Position numbers and translations under genes: made by a program. From NCBI RefSeq assembly GCF_040253585.1, contig NZ_JBELAU010000004.1:310001-374000 (forward strand): a stretch of DNA of 64,000 nt, written 5' to 3'. The notes under the pieces are model-generated. The model was not told where the DNA came from. It did not search any database and saw only the letters and a list, made by a program, of their open reading frames with translations. The DNA comes from Emticicia sp040253585 (GTDB taxonomy: Bacteria > Bacteroidota > Bacteroidia > Cytophagales > Spirosomataceae). How positions within the stretch are numbered: the first letter of the stretch is position 1; each line of letters begins with the position of its first letter. This document shows positions 54,046 through 62,389 of the stretch, one piece after another.

Positions 54046-54813
54046 TCAAATCCAGCCCATTGCTTTATAAGTGCAGTAGCCGATTATTTCTCTGAAAATC
54101 AACTGGCTATGAGCAAAATAATCTTCTTTCGGTAAGATATTATACCAATAATAATTTCGTCCATGCGAAAGATAATTTGCCCCGAAAGTATCTACTTGTA
54201 CACCTACTTTCTCAAAACAAGCACTTGCCCTTCTCAGGTGATAACCCGAGGTAATTAATAAATATGATTGATTTTTGAAATGTTTTTTCAGAATCTTCGA
54301 GCAGTTTTCGGCATTTTCTCGTGTGTTTTGCGAGTGGGCTTCTAAAAGTATATTTTCTTGTATTACTCCACTAATAATCAGATACTTAGCAATCTCTTCA
54401 ATCTCTTTTTTAGGACTTTTCCCCAAAACACTTATTTCACCCCCACTAATCAAAATCTTCTTGATTTTACCTCGTTTATATAGTTCTATTGCTTGAGCTA
54501 TTCGGTCAGCTGATTTTCCAAGAAAGGTATTTTCTTGAGGTAGTTTTTCTTCGTTGATTGTACCTCCAGTCAAAATAATGCCAATATCGTGTTTTTTTAC
54601 GCTCAAGATTGAGGTTGGAGGCACTTCCCACCAAAGTAATAATTCGTTGATAATCAATGGATTAGAAAATGCATACAAAAAAACAAATGCCGAAATGATT
54701 ACTTTCTTCGATTTGGTACGATTTTTTGTATAGATAGCATAACCCAACAGCAAACACAAAATACCGATGGGCATAATTACAAATGTTAGAAACTTAGAAA
54801 CAATATAAAACAT
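54046..54813 (-). CDS. YdcF/ElyC family (DUF218) membrane protein
   Basis: A 255-aa protein with two N-terminal membrane helices (about 4-24 and 35-56), then a DUF218 domain: HDIGIILTGGTI (about 80-91), RIAQAIELYKRGKIKKILISGGE (about 105-127), ILLEAHSQNTRENAENC (about 155-171) and YLLITSGYHLRRASACFEKVG (about 182-202). The same motif order is found in ElyC/SanA/YdcF, proteins linked to envelope integrity and possibly polyprenyl-phosphate metabolism. The precise reaction is unknown. Convergent with pfkA. Confidence 0.85.
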   Translation of the reverse strand: MFYIVSKFLTFVIMPIGILCLLLGYAIYTKNRTKSKKVIISAFVFLYAFSNPLIINELLLWWEVPPTSILSVKKHDIGIILTGGTINEEKLPQENTFLGKSADRIAQAIELYKRGKIKKILISGGEISVLGKSPKKEIEEIAKYLIISGVIQENILLEAHSQNTRENAENCSKILKKHFKNQSYLLITSGYHLRRASACFEKVGVQVDTFGANYLSHGRNYYWYNILPKEDYFAHSQLIFREIIGYCTYKAMGWI

Positions 54814-54919
54814 TAGAATTCGTTTAATTTTAGAAAAAAACTGAGGCTTTAGTGTTTTCGTACATTTACTCGATAGCTAAATTAACAAGCCTTTAACAAA
54901 AAACACGCAATTAAGTATT

Positions 54920-54927
54920 TATCTTTG
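54920..54927 (+). promoter_or_regulatory. -7 promoter element for the redoxin gene
   Basis: TATCTTTG, a match to TAnnTTTG, 14 bp before the ATG at 54942. The short leader favours this ATG or the one at 54963. Confidence 0.5.
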
Positions 54928-54941
54928 TGAAATAATATAAA

Positions 54942-56420
54942 ATGAATAAAACCTGTACTAATATGAGAATTAGCCGAGCGGCGTTCCGCTATTTCAAAAG
55001 CCTATTATTGATTGCTTCGCTTATTTTTTCTACTGAAAGTTTTGCCCAAGATGGTCACTCAATCAAAGTACGAATGAAAGGAGTTACTGAAGGAAGAACT
55101 TGTCATTTGGCTCATTTTTTTGGTTATAATCAATATATCAAGGTTGATTCGGCCAAAGTTGAGAATGGCGAACTTAATTTTAAGGGCAAAGACCCACTCA
55201 AAGGAGGGATTTATCTGATTGTACTTTCACCATCGAAATACTATGATTTTGCAATAAATGGTAAAGAACAATTTATGGAAATTGAGGGCGATACAACCGA
55301 TTTTGTTGGTTCGGTGAAATTTAAAGGCTCAAGAGAGAATGAGATTTTATTTGGCTATCGTAAATTCTTGCAAGATAAAAGTAAAGAAGCCGAAGCAATG
55401 AGTGCGATGGCAAAAATGAAAAACGACCCAACTTCGCAAGAAATGAACCGTAAGAAAGTTGAACTGATTCAGAAGGAAGTAGATACTTACATGAAGAATA
55501 TAGTCAAAGAAAACGAAGGTACATTTGCAGCGAAAGTAATTAAAGCAAATATCGACCCTGAATTACCAACGGTGTTGCCTAAAAAGGCCAATGGCCGTCC
55601 AGATTCTACGTATCTATTTAATTATTATAAAGGACATTATTTCGATAATCTTGATTTTGCTGATGACCGCCTACTTCGTTCGCCGTTTATTCACAGCCGT
55701 ATGGAGCGATATTTTAAGGATTTGGTTTATCAAACAACCGATTCTGTCAATCATGATGCCGATAAAGTTTTGAAACTTGCCAAGAAAAACCAAGAAGTGT
55801 ACCGTTGGGCCTTGTGGTGGGTGACGAATAAATACGAAAACAATGAAATAGTTGGACTTGACGGTGTATTTATTCACTTAGCTGAAAACTATTATCTGAA
55901 AGATGCCGATTGGTTGGATTCAACACAACGTGCAAAATTCAAAGAAAGAGTTGATATTTTGAAGCCTTTACAGACAGGTTTTGTATTTCCGACCTTGATT
56001 GTTGCTGATTCTTTGGGTAGAGAATATAATCCAATGCAGAGCAAAACTAAATATACAATCGTTCACTTTTACGACCCAGACTGTGGTCACTGTAAAGAAT
56101 CTGCACCGAAGTTGATGGAGTTTTATAATAAAAACAAAGATAAAGCAACGATTTATAACGTGAGCGTAGCATATGATACCAAAAAAATGAACAACTTTGT
56201 GCATGGTTATAAAACTCAACCGCTGTTAAATCTTTGGGACTCGAAAGGTAGATATTATTTTAGAAAAAACTTTGATGTATATTCTACGCCAACTAATTAT
56301 ATCTTAGATAAGGATAAGAAAATCATTGCTCGACGAATACCCGTTGATAAACTCGAAGATTTTATTAATTTTTATGAGCGTCAGCAGATACAGAAAATGA
56401 GTGGAAATACTGGAAAGTAA
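54942..56420 (+). CDS. Secreted thioredoxin-like (redoxin) protein with DUF4369/DUF5106-type N-terminal region
   Basis: A 492-aa periplasmic protein with a signal peptide ending ESFAQ (about 36); the alternative start Met8 (54963) also fits. N-terminal beta-rich region (IKVRMKGVTEGRTCHLAHFFG, about 41-61), then a long helical middle part. The C-terminal thioredoxin fold has the active site DPDCGHCKESAPKLMEFY (CGHC near 382-385), a motif like protein disulfide isomerase. The cis-Pro region is in DVYSTPTNYILD (about 446-457). Such Bacteroidota proteins are TlpA/ResA-like reductases or isomerases of envelope proteins. The gene's first codons contain a GC-rich 12-bp hairpin (54976-54987). The 3' end overlaps the next, convergent ORF by 56 bp. 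Confidence 0.85.
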   Translation: MNKTCTNMRISRAAFRYFKSLLLIASLIFSTESFAQDGHSIKVRMKGVTEGRTCHLAHFFGYNQYIKVDSAKVENGELNFKGKDPLKGGIYLIVLSPSKYYDFAINGKEQFMEIEGDTTDFVGSVKFKGSRENEILFGYRKFLQDKSKEAEAMSAMAKMKNDPTSQEMNRKKVELIQKEVDTYMKNIVKENEGTFAAKVIKANIDPELPTVLPKKANGRPDSTYLFNYYKGHYFDNLDFADDRLLRSPFIHSRMERYFKDLVYQTTDSVNHDADKVLKLAKKNQEVYRWALWWVTNKYENNEIVGLDGVFIHLAENYYLKDADWLDSTQRAKFKERVDILKPLQTGFVFPTLIVADSLGREYNPMQSKTKYTIVHFYDPDCGHCKESAPKLMEFYNKNKDKATIYNVSVAYDTKKMNNFVHGYKTQPLLNLWDSKGRYYFRKNFDVYSTPTNYILDKDKKIIARRIPVDKLEDFINFYERQQIQKMSGNTGK

Positions 56421-56949
56421 AGAAGAAAGATATACAAAAAAATGCCCCGAAAGTAGCTACTCTCGGGGCATTTTTTTTTGCCAGTTTATTAATCTTACTT
56501 GTATAATAAGCCGAAAAACCAAGAATTGCCGCCACAATGCTGATGATTACAAAAAATATCCCATTGCTTGATATTGGATTTTGACTTGATTTTACGATGT
56601 TAAGCTCAATAAAAAAGAAGAGTGTACTGATACAAATCGAAATCAAATCTAATAATTGTCGGCCGAGTTTCATTCTTTCTTCCAAATTATTATTGCTTAA
56701 CTTAATTGGCAAATTTAAGTAACTAAACGGATTCTTACGCACGCTTGCCATGAAGCCAACCAAAGCCAAATTGATGAGTGGAATAAAGAAAATTGTATAT
56801 TTCTCACCCCAGCCGTTGGGTTTTCCATCAATACCAAAGTGAATCGGAATGGTGGCGGGTAGATTGGCAAACGAATAAGCGGCATAAGCCAAATTGATGA
56901 TAGCAATCAGGATTGCTAAAAATACGAGTGTGCTGTTATGAGTTTTCAT
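56365..56949 (-). CDS. DUF1648 membrane protein (SdpI-like N-terminal part)
   Basis: Start chosen at ATG 56949 (194 aa); a longer frame to 57000 adds 17 residues that are cysteine-rich and look like leader noise. Helices lie near 8-30 (LVFLAILIAIINLAYAAYSF), 55-72, 102-125 and 134-155. The DUF1648 motif is LPATIPIHFGIDGKPNGWG (about 33-51). It is known as a module of SdpI-type immunity/signalling proteins and of many uncharacterised membrane proteins. The last about 30 residues (KKNAPRVATFGAFFCISFFF) are encoded by the hairpin terminator at 56441-56480 and overlap the redoxin gene, so the true C-terminus may be shorter in an ancestral form. Confidence 0.7.
   Translation of the reverse strand: MKTHNSTLVFLAILIAIINLAYAAYSFANLPATIPIHFGIDGKPNGWGEKYTIFFIPLINLALVGFMASVRKNPFSYLNLPIKLSNNNLEERMKLGRQLLDLISICISTLFFFIELNIVKSSQNPISSNGIFFVIISIVAAILGFSAYYTSKINKLAKKNAPRVATFGAFFCISFFFTFQYFHSFSVSADAHKN
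56441..56480. terminator. Terminator hairpin inside the 3' end of the DUF1648 ORF
   Basis: AATGCCCCGA... pairs with ...TCGGGGCATT around a GTAGCTAC centre, followed by a run of nine T on the plus strand. Serves the redoxin gene; it is read through as codons by the DUF1648 frame on the other strand. Confidence 0.85.
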
Positions 56950-57149
56950 TGTTGTACAGAATTTGAATGTAAAACATCCAGTTCTACGCACGAGGCCCAA
57001 GCAGGGTGTGAGAGCTGACTAATGAGACAAAATTAACAAGTAAAATGAGTGGCGGCAAGCAAATTTTGATTAGTGGAGATTTGAAGGTTTGGTTGGCTTT
57101 TTGATGAGTGGGAAGTAAAATAAGTGGTTGAGCGTGTTGAATGAGATGC

Positions 57150-57734
57150 CTACTCAACATCTTCCTCTTTCTCAAATACAATATTTTCGTAAATATCTGA
57201 TAAAGAAATAGTTATTTCGAGTTTTTCAAGATTAATCATTGCATTTTGTTCAGTGAATTCTTCATAAGTCCAAAGGGCATCACTGACTCTACTGTATAAT
57301 TCAACGCTCATTTCGTACTGAGAAATCAACATATAATATTGCACCGAGGCTATTGCTTTGTATTTTTTTAGTTTGACTGTTTTATCATATTTTTCGGTCG
57401 AGGTTGATAAAACTTCTACAATCAAACTCGGATGTGCGATTTTGTTTTTCTGCTTCAAATCAAACGGATTACAAGTTAGCATCACATCAGGGTAGGGATA
57501 ATAGAAATCTTTGATGACTTCAAGTTTTACACTTTCTCTGAATACATCACAATGTTGTTTTCGCTGTTTTCTTAATGAAAATTCGATATTACTGGCTAAT
57601 CTACTATGATTAAGTGTAGTACCAGCCATTGCAAAAATTTCACCATCAAAATACTCGTGGCGAATTTCGCTTGTTTCTTCCAATGCAAAATATTCTTCGA
57701 TAGTATACCGCTTTTTTTTGTCGGATTCTCCCAT
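57150..57734 (-). CDS. Uma2 family endonuclease-fold protein
   Basis: A 194-aa protein of the Uma2/DUF820 group (PD-(D/E)XK-like fold): YTIEEYFALEETSEIRHEYFDGEIFAMAGT (about 10-39), then HSRLASNIEFSLRKQ, YYPYPDVMLTCNP (about 77-89, the PDV acidic site), IAHPSLIVEVLSTSTEKYDKTVKLKKYKAI (about 98-127, the E-V-L-S block). Some relatives are linked to mobile DNA or phage defence, but most are uncharacterised. A TATATTTG element lies at 57751-57758. No partner gene is evident. Confidence 0.85.
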   Translation of the reverse strand: MGESDKKKRYTIEEYFALEETSEIRHEYFDGEIFAMAGTTLNHSRLASNIEFSLRKQRKQHCDVFRESVKLEVIKDFYYPYPDVMLTCNPFDLKQKNKIAHPSLIVEVLSTSTEKYDKTVKLKKYKAIASVQYYMLISQYEMSVELYSRVSDALWTYEEFTEQNAMINLEKLEITISLSDIYENIVFEKEEDVE

Positions 57735-57750
57735 AACTAATCTTTTTTGA

Positions 57751-57758
57751 CAAATATA
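57751..57758 (-). promoter_or_regulatory. -7 promoter element for the Uma2 gene
   Basis: Minus-strand TATATTTG, a match to TAnnTTTG, 17 bp upstream of the start. Confidence 0.45.
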
Positions 57759-57805
57759 CAGATTTTATCAGTGGTATTGTATCTTTCAATTGTTTGAAAA
57801 ACATA

Positions 57806-57838
57806 AACCCTCCACTAACTAAGAAATAGTGGAGGGTT
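57806..57838. terminator. Terminator downstream of accC
   Basis: AACCCTCCACTA (57806-57817) pairs perfectly with TAGTGGAGGGTT (57827-57838). On the minus strand it is followed by TTATGTTTTTC. Confidence 0.8.
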
Positions 57839-57895
57839 ATTGCTATTTTGATTAGTCTTTGGTTTTTGAGAGATTATCTCACAAAATAGCTAAAT

Positions 57896-59407
57896 TTAAC
57901 TTCGCAAATTTACTCTATTTCTACGCCATTGACTTGTTTGAGTTATGGTTGGCGTATTTTGTGCTGAACTATTATTTTGCTTACGTTTCAATATCTCAAC
58001 GGCCAAAACTGCGGCAATTTCAAATTCTATAGTTGGAATTTCTTCCTGCAAAACCTCTGGAGTAAAGTATAAACCCACAAACCGAGTATCAAATTTACCA
58101 CTCACAAATGCCTCGTGTTGAAGAGCAAATTTGCAGAATGGTAGTGTAGTGGCCACGCCCGTAATTTTAAATTCATCAATGGCACGAATCATTTTTTCGA
58201 TAGCTTCGGTGCGGTCTTTTCCGTATGCAATCAATTTTGCAATCATGGGGTCGTAGTGAATCGGAATCTCCATGCCTTCTTCTATGCCATCATCGACACG
58301 CACGCCATTGCCTTGCGGACGTACATAAGTTTGCAAAATTCCCACATCTGGCAAGAAGTTATTGGCTGGGTCTTCGGCACAAACTCTTACCTCAATTGCA
58401 TGACCATTTATTTTCAAATCTTCTTGTTTTATGCTCAATTCACGTCCTTCGGCCACGTATATCATTTCTTTTACCAAGTCGATTCCCGTAATCATTTCGG
58501 TTACTGGGTGTTCAACCTGCAAACGAGTGTTCATTTCTAAGAAATAAAAATTCAAATCTTCGTCAACGATAAACTCTACTGTTCCTGCACCATAATAGTT
58601 ACAAGCTTTAGCTACATCAACGGCACATTTGCCCATCGCTTCACGGATTTCGGGCGTAAGTACGGCTGACGGAGCTTCTTCTACTACTTTTTGGTGGCGT
58701 CGCTGAATAGAACATTCTCGCTCAAAAAAATGAAGAACATTACCGTGCTTATCGCCCATCACCTGAATTTCGATGTGCTTTGGCTTCGTGATATACTTTT
58801 CGATGAAACACGCCCCATTTCCAAATGAAGAAATAGCTTCGCCAACGGCTCGGTCCATTTGTTCATCAAATTCGGCTTCGTTTTCTACGACTCTCATCCC
58901 TTTTCCGCCACCACCTGCACTGGCTTTTATCAAAACTGGATACCCAATCTCGGCCGACTTTGCTTTGGCTGCCGCACGGTCTGTAATGGCATCGGGTGTA
59001 CCAGGAACCATCGGAATATTATATTTCGCAACCGTATGTTTGGAAGATAATTTATCGCCCATTACTTCAATGGACTCTGGGGATGGACCAATGAAAATCA
59101 AGCCAGCTTCTTGTACTTTTCTCGAAAAATCAGCATTTTCCGATAAAAAACCATAACCTGGATGAATGGCATCAACGCCCAAACTTTTGGCAACTTCTAT
59201 GATTTTATCGCCTCGTAGATAAGACTCCTTTGAAGCGGCTGGACCAATGCAAACAGCTTCATCAGCATATTTTACGTGCGGAAAATTTCGGTCGGCTTCT
59301 GAGAAAACCGCAACCGTTTTGATACCCATTTCACGAGCAGTTCGCATCACACGAACCGCTATTTCGCCTCTGTTGGCAATTAATATTTTGCGAATTGACT
59401 TTATCAC
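57896..59407 (-). CDS. accC: Acetyl-CoA carboxylase biotin carboxylase subunit
   Basis: A 503-aa cytoplasmic ATP-grasp enzyme that carboxylates biotin on its carrier protein in the first step of fatty acid synthesis (or, in related acyl-CoA carboxylases, of propionyl-CoA use). Visible blocks: KILIANRGEIAVRVMRTA (N-terminal domain), IHPGYGFLSENADF (about 80-93), KASAGGGGKGMRVV (ATP-grasp glycine loop, about 160-173), FIEKYITKPKHIEIQ, FLEMNTRLQVEH (about 289-300). It is about 50 residues longer than E. coli AccC, with a Gln/Asn-rich linker and basic tail (QWRRNRVNLRS). No accB is adjacent, so the carrier partner is elsewhere; assignment to acetyl-CoA rather than propionyl-CoA carboxylase is not proved. 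Confidence 0.88.
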   Translation of the reverse strand: MIKSIRKILIANRGEIAVRVMRTAREMGIKTVAVFSEADRNFPHVKYADEAVCIGPAASKESYLRGDKIIEVAKSLGVDAIHPGYGFLSENADFSRKVQEAGLIFIGPSPESIEVMGDKLSSKHTVAKYNIPMVPGTPDAITDRAAAKAKSAEIGYPVLIKASAGGGGKGMRVVENEAEFDEQMDRAVGEAISSFGNGACFIEKYITKPKHIEIQVMGDKHGNVLHFFERECSIQRRHQKVVEEAPSAVLTPEIREAMGKCAVDVAKACNYYGAGTVEFIVDEDLNFYFLEMNTRLQVEHPVTEMITGIDLVKEMIYVAEGRELSIKQEDLKINGHAIEVRVCAEDPANNFLPDVGILQTYVRPQGNGVRVDDGIEEGMEIPIHYDPMIAKLIAYGKDRTEAIEKMIRAIDEFKITGVATTLPFCKFALQHEAFVSGKFDTRFVGLYFTPEVLQEEIPTIEFEIAAVLAVEILKRKQNNSSAQNTPTITQTSQWRRNRVNLRS

Positions 59408-59778
59408 TTTCTTTTGATTGATTTAGTTTTGCTGTACTTTAAAATATAGTCCACAGTTGATGGCCAACAGTATTTTTTTGTAGTTTAATCCAACTAAATG
59501 TAAAATACTTAGTTTGTAGTATTAACAGCTAAGGCTTTTTAATGACTGTTTTCTGTCGTCTATCGACTATTTAAACACTAATTAACACTAAAATCGAATT
59601 GGATTTTTTAAATATGCCCTAAAAATATTGCACATTTTGTATAGATAGGATTTTTCAAAGAAATCGGTGTTTGGTTTCCTACTAAAAAAGCGTTATTTTT
59701 GTGTAAAATTTTAAGGTGATGTAATCAACATTCATCATTATATTATCGCACGGGCGACCCCGTTATAATTTTAAAAAA
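59408..59778. other. 371-bp divergent intergenic region (accC / alpha-oxoamine synthase)
   Basis: Holds the promoter of the plus-strand gene (59670-59701) and a leader with a small GC hairpin, ACGGG-CGAC-CCCGT (59750-59763), 15 nt before the ATG. No clear accC promoter. The segment ATAGTCCACAGTTGATGG (59446-59463) is a word also found in reverse near 45183. Confidence 0.55.
59670..59701 (+). promoter_or_regulatory. Promoter of the alpha-oxoamine synthase gene
   Basis: TTTG (59670-59673), a 20-bp spacer, then TATTTTTG (59694-59701): the Bacteroidota -33/-7 pattern. Leader about 70 nt. Confidence 0.65.
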
Positions 59779-61041
59779 ATGGCACAGGATATTTTTGATA
59801 AAGCTCTCAACAATTTAGGTCCAATCGGGTCACAGGCGAAATTGCTTAATTCTCACCATTATTATTCTTTTCCAAAACTTTCGGGTGAGCTTGGCCCACA
59901 CATGGAGTTTATGGGTAAAAAGATGCTAAACTGGTCGTTGAACAACTATTTAGGATTGGCCAATCATCCAGAAGTGCGTCAGGCAGATGCTGAGGCTGCA
60001 GCTGAATATGGTTTGGCTTACCCAATGGGTGCGAGAATGATGACAGGGAATACCGAATTACATGAGCAGTTTGAAAAGCAATTAGCTGAATATGTTGGTA
60101 AAAAAGATTCGTTTTTGCTAAACTATGGTTATCAGGGCGTTATGTCAGTGATCGAATGTATTGTTGATAGAAAAGACGTGATCGTGTTTGATGCCGAAAG
60201 CCACGCTTGTTTGATTGATGGTATTCGTTTGCACAAAGCAAAGGGCGGTACTTACTACCAATTTGCTCATAACGATATGGAGAGCTTAGAGAAAAACTTG
60301 GTAAGAGCAACCAAATTGGCTGAAGAGCAAGGTGGAGGAATCTTGGTGATTACTGAAGGTGTATTTGGTATGTCGGGTAAGGTTGGTAGTTTGGATAAAA
60401 TCGTTGAACTGAAGAAGAAATTCAACTTCCGTTTATTGGTTGATGATGCTCACGGATTTGGCACGATGGGTGAAACGGGTGCTGGTGTACCTGAGTATTT
60501 TGGTGTGCAAGACCAAGTAGATTTGCATTTCTGTACGTTTGCCAAATCAATGGCAGCTATTGGTGCATTTATTGCTGCCGACCCAGAAATCGTGATGTTC
60601 TTGAAATACAATATGCGTTCACAAACCTATGCAAAAGCATTACCAATGCCTTTTGTATTGGGTGGAATGAAGCGTTTGGAATTGATGAAAAATCACCCAG
60701 AGTTTAGAGAAAATCTTTGGACAATCGTGAAGGCTCTTCAAGATGGTTTCCGCAAGCGTGGATTTGATATTGGAGATACCACTTCACCAGTAACCCCTGT
60801 TTTTTTACACGGAAGCTATGATTTACCGACTGTAACAAATTTGATTCGTGATATGCGTGAAAACATGGGTATTTTCTGTTCTGTAATTATTTACCCCGTC
60901 GTTCCTAAGGGTGTTATTATGCTTCGTATCATTCCTACGGCTTCGCATACACTTGAAGATGTAGAATATACAATGGATTGTTTCGAGAAAGTTCAGGCTA
61001 AACTTCAAGCGGGCGAATATGCTCCGTTAGCGGTGGCGTAA
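59779..61041 (+). CDS. spt: Alpha-oxoamine synthase family PLP enzyme, probable serine palmitoyltransferase
   Basis: A 420-aa fold-type I PLP enzyme. NWSLNNYLGLANHPEV (about 54-69), GARMMTGNTELHEQFEKQLAEYVGK (about 87-111), FDAESHACLIDGIRLHKA (about 138-155), LVDDAHGFGTMGETG (about 220-234), and the Schiff-base Lys in TFAKSMAAIGAF (about residue 256). The layout fits the family of serine palmitoyltransferase, KBL and BioF. Sphingolipid-making Bacteroidota use SPT to condense serine and a fatty acyl-CoA or acyl carrier to 3-ketodihydrosphingosine. The overall sequence, including the N-terminal 40-residue extension, looks closer to SPT-like proteins than to KBL or BioF, but KBL/BioF activity cannot be excluded. 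It has its own promoter. Confidence 0.72.
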   Translation: MAQDIFDKALNNLGPIGSQAKLLNSHHYYSFPKLSGELGPHMEFMGKKMLNWSLNNYLGLANHPEVRQADAEAAAEYGLAYPMGARMMTGNTELHEQFEKQLAEYVGKKDSFLLNYGYQGVMSVIECIVDRKDVIVFDAESHACLIDGIRLHKAKGGTYYQFAHNDMESLEKNLVRATKLAEEQGGGILVITEGVFGMSGKVGSLDKIVELKKKFNFRLLVDDAHGFGTMGETGAGVPEYFGVQDQVDLHFCTFAKSMAAIGAFIAADPEIVMFLKYNMRSQTYAKALPMPFVLGGMKRLELMKNHPEFRENLWTIVKALQDGFRKRGFDIGDTTSPVTPVFLHGSYDLPTVTNLIRDMRENMGIFCSVIIYPVVPKGVIMLRIIPTASHTLEDVEYTMDCFEKVQAKLQAGEYAPLAVA

Positions 61042-61140
61042 ATACCAAATACTTTTGAAAGAATGTTAGTGTTTAGCTTATTTTTTGCTGAATATTAACA
61101 TTCTTCACATATCTTTTATAAATCTACACAATAGCTTTCT

Positions 61141-61716
61141 ATGAAAACACTTCTGCTTTTCATGCTTTGCTTGCCATCTTTTCTTTTTGCACAAGACTCT
61201 CTTAAAACAAAGATTAAAAAAAATGAGATTTCGATTAATACATTTGAGCTTGTAATAGCAAGGATTATTCCAATTACTTATGAGCGATTTATTGATAGTA
61301 ATCAGTCCATTACTGTAAAAACTTTCTTATTCGATAAACGTTATACGGAGTTCAACTCAAACAATATTTATATTAGCCTACAAGCACAATATAACTTTTA
61401 CTTTTCGGAGAAGAAAAAAAATGCAGGGTTCTCCTTTTCTCCATTTTTTAAGTTTACCAAAGGCAAGTATCATTATGGAGAAAGTAGCGGTTATTATGAC
61501 AATAATGGGATTTATCAGGTACGTCTTAAGAAAGCCATATTGGATGTAAACGGAGCAATTTTAGGTCTTGGATTAGGTTATAAACTACTCTGGAAAGAGA
61601 AAATTAGTCTTAATTTTACTACTGATGTAGGTCGTGTAGTACATGCAAAAGGTTATTATGCTGAATATATTCCAATAGAATTGAGAATTGGTATGAATAT
61701 GGGGCTTAGGTTTTAA
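61141..61716 (+). CDS. Small secreted beta-rich protein, tandem paralog 1
   Basis: A 191-aa protein with a signal peptide (MKTLLLFMLCLPSFLFAQ). The mature part is rich in alternating aromatic/hydrophobic strands and ends LRIGMNMGLRF, a terminal Phe as in outer-membrane beta-barrels. Blocks shared with the next two genes: KKNEISINTFELVIARIIPITYERF, SEKKKNAGFSF, GLGLGYKLL and TDVGRV. It may belong to the DUF3575-like group, not certain. Function unknown. Confidence 0.7.
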   Translation: MKTLLLFMLCLPSFLFAQDSLKTKIKKNEISINTFELVIARIIPITYERFIDSNQSITVKTFLFDKRYTEFNSNNIYISLQAQYNFYFSEKKKNAGFSFSPFFKFTKGKYHYGESSGYYDNNGIYQVRLKKAILDVNGAILGLGLGYKLLWKEKISLNFTTDVGRVVHAKGYYAEYIPIELRIGMNMGLRF

Positions 61717-61756
61717 GTAAACATTCTTCTTATATAAATCTTAAACACAATTAGTC

Positions 61757-62344
61757 ATGAAAAAAGCATTGTTCTTAATGTTGGTTCTTCCATCATTGCT
61801 TTTTGCACAAGTAGATTCACTGAAATCAAAAGTAAATAAAAACGAGATTATAGTTAATGCTTTTGAGCTTATTGTTGGTGGTATTGTACCAATTAGCTAC
61901 GAGCGTTTTATCGACAAAAATCAATCAATTACGGTAAAGGCATTTTTCCTTGATAAAAGTTCTGGCGATTTTAACTCAGAAAAATTCGACCAAACTAAGG
62001 TGATTAGCTTTCAGACACAGTATAATTTCTATTTTTCAGAAAAAAAACAAAATGCAGGCTTCTTTTTTGCTCCATTTTTGAAATTTACTGGTGGAAAATA
62101 CACACCAACATACGAAAGTTATTATGATTATAATGGAAACAGATTTTTGAATACTCCTGGCAAAGCATTGAGAGTTAATGCCTTAATTTCTGGTTTTGGT
62201 ATTGGCTATAAATTTTTATCAAGGAATAAGGTTTCATTTGGTTTCTCCATTGATATCGGACGTGTGCTGAATAAAGCTGGGTATTACCAATTATCTGGAC
62301 CTTCTGAGGCAAGATTGGGTGCAAATATGGGTATTAGGTTTTAA
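61757..62344 (+). CDS. Small secreted beta-rich protein, tandem paralog 2
   Basis: A 195-aa paralog of the preceding gene with the same plan: signal peptide MKKALFLMLVLPSLLFAQ, NEIIVNAFELIVGGIVPISYERF, SEKKQNAGFFFAPFLKFTGGKY, GFGIGYKFL, DIGRVLNKAGYY, ending ARLGANMGIRF. The segment before its ATG (CAATTAGTCATGA) also precedes paralog 3, so the duplication included the leader. Confidence 0.72.
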   Translation: MKKALFLMLVLPSLLFAQVDSLKSKVNKNEIIVNAFELIVGGIVPISYERFIDKNQSITVKAFFLDKSSGDFNSEKFDQTKVISFQTQYNFYFSEKKQNAGFFFAPFLKFTGGKYTPTYESYYDYNGNRFLNTPGKALRVNALISGFGIGYKFLSRNKVSFGFSIDIGRVLNKAGYYQLSGPSEARLGANMGIRF

Positions 62345-62389
62345 GTACGTAAGAATCCTTTTTTATACAAATCTTCAACACAATTAGTC

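Noticed and set aside
56950..57000. Upstream extension of the DUF1648 protein (MGLVRRTGCFTFKFCTT)
   Set aside because: Not hydrophobic like a signal, not expected for the family, and an ATG directly before the first helix is better placed.
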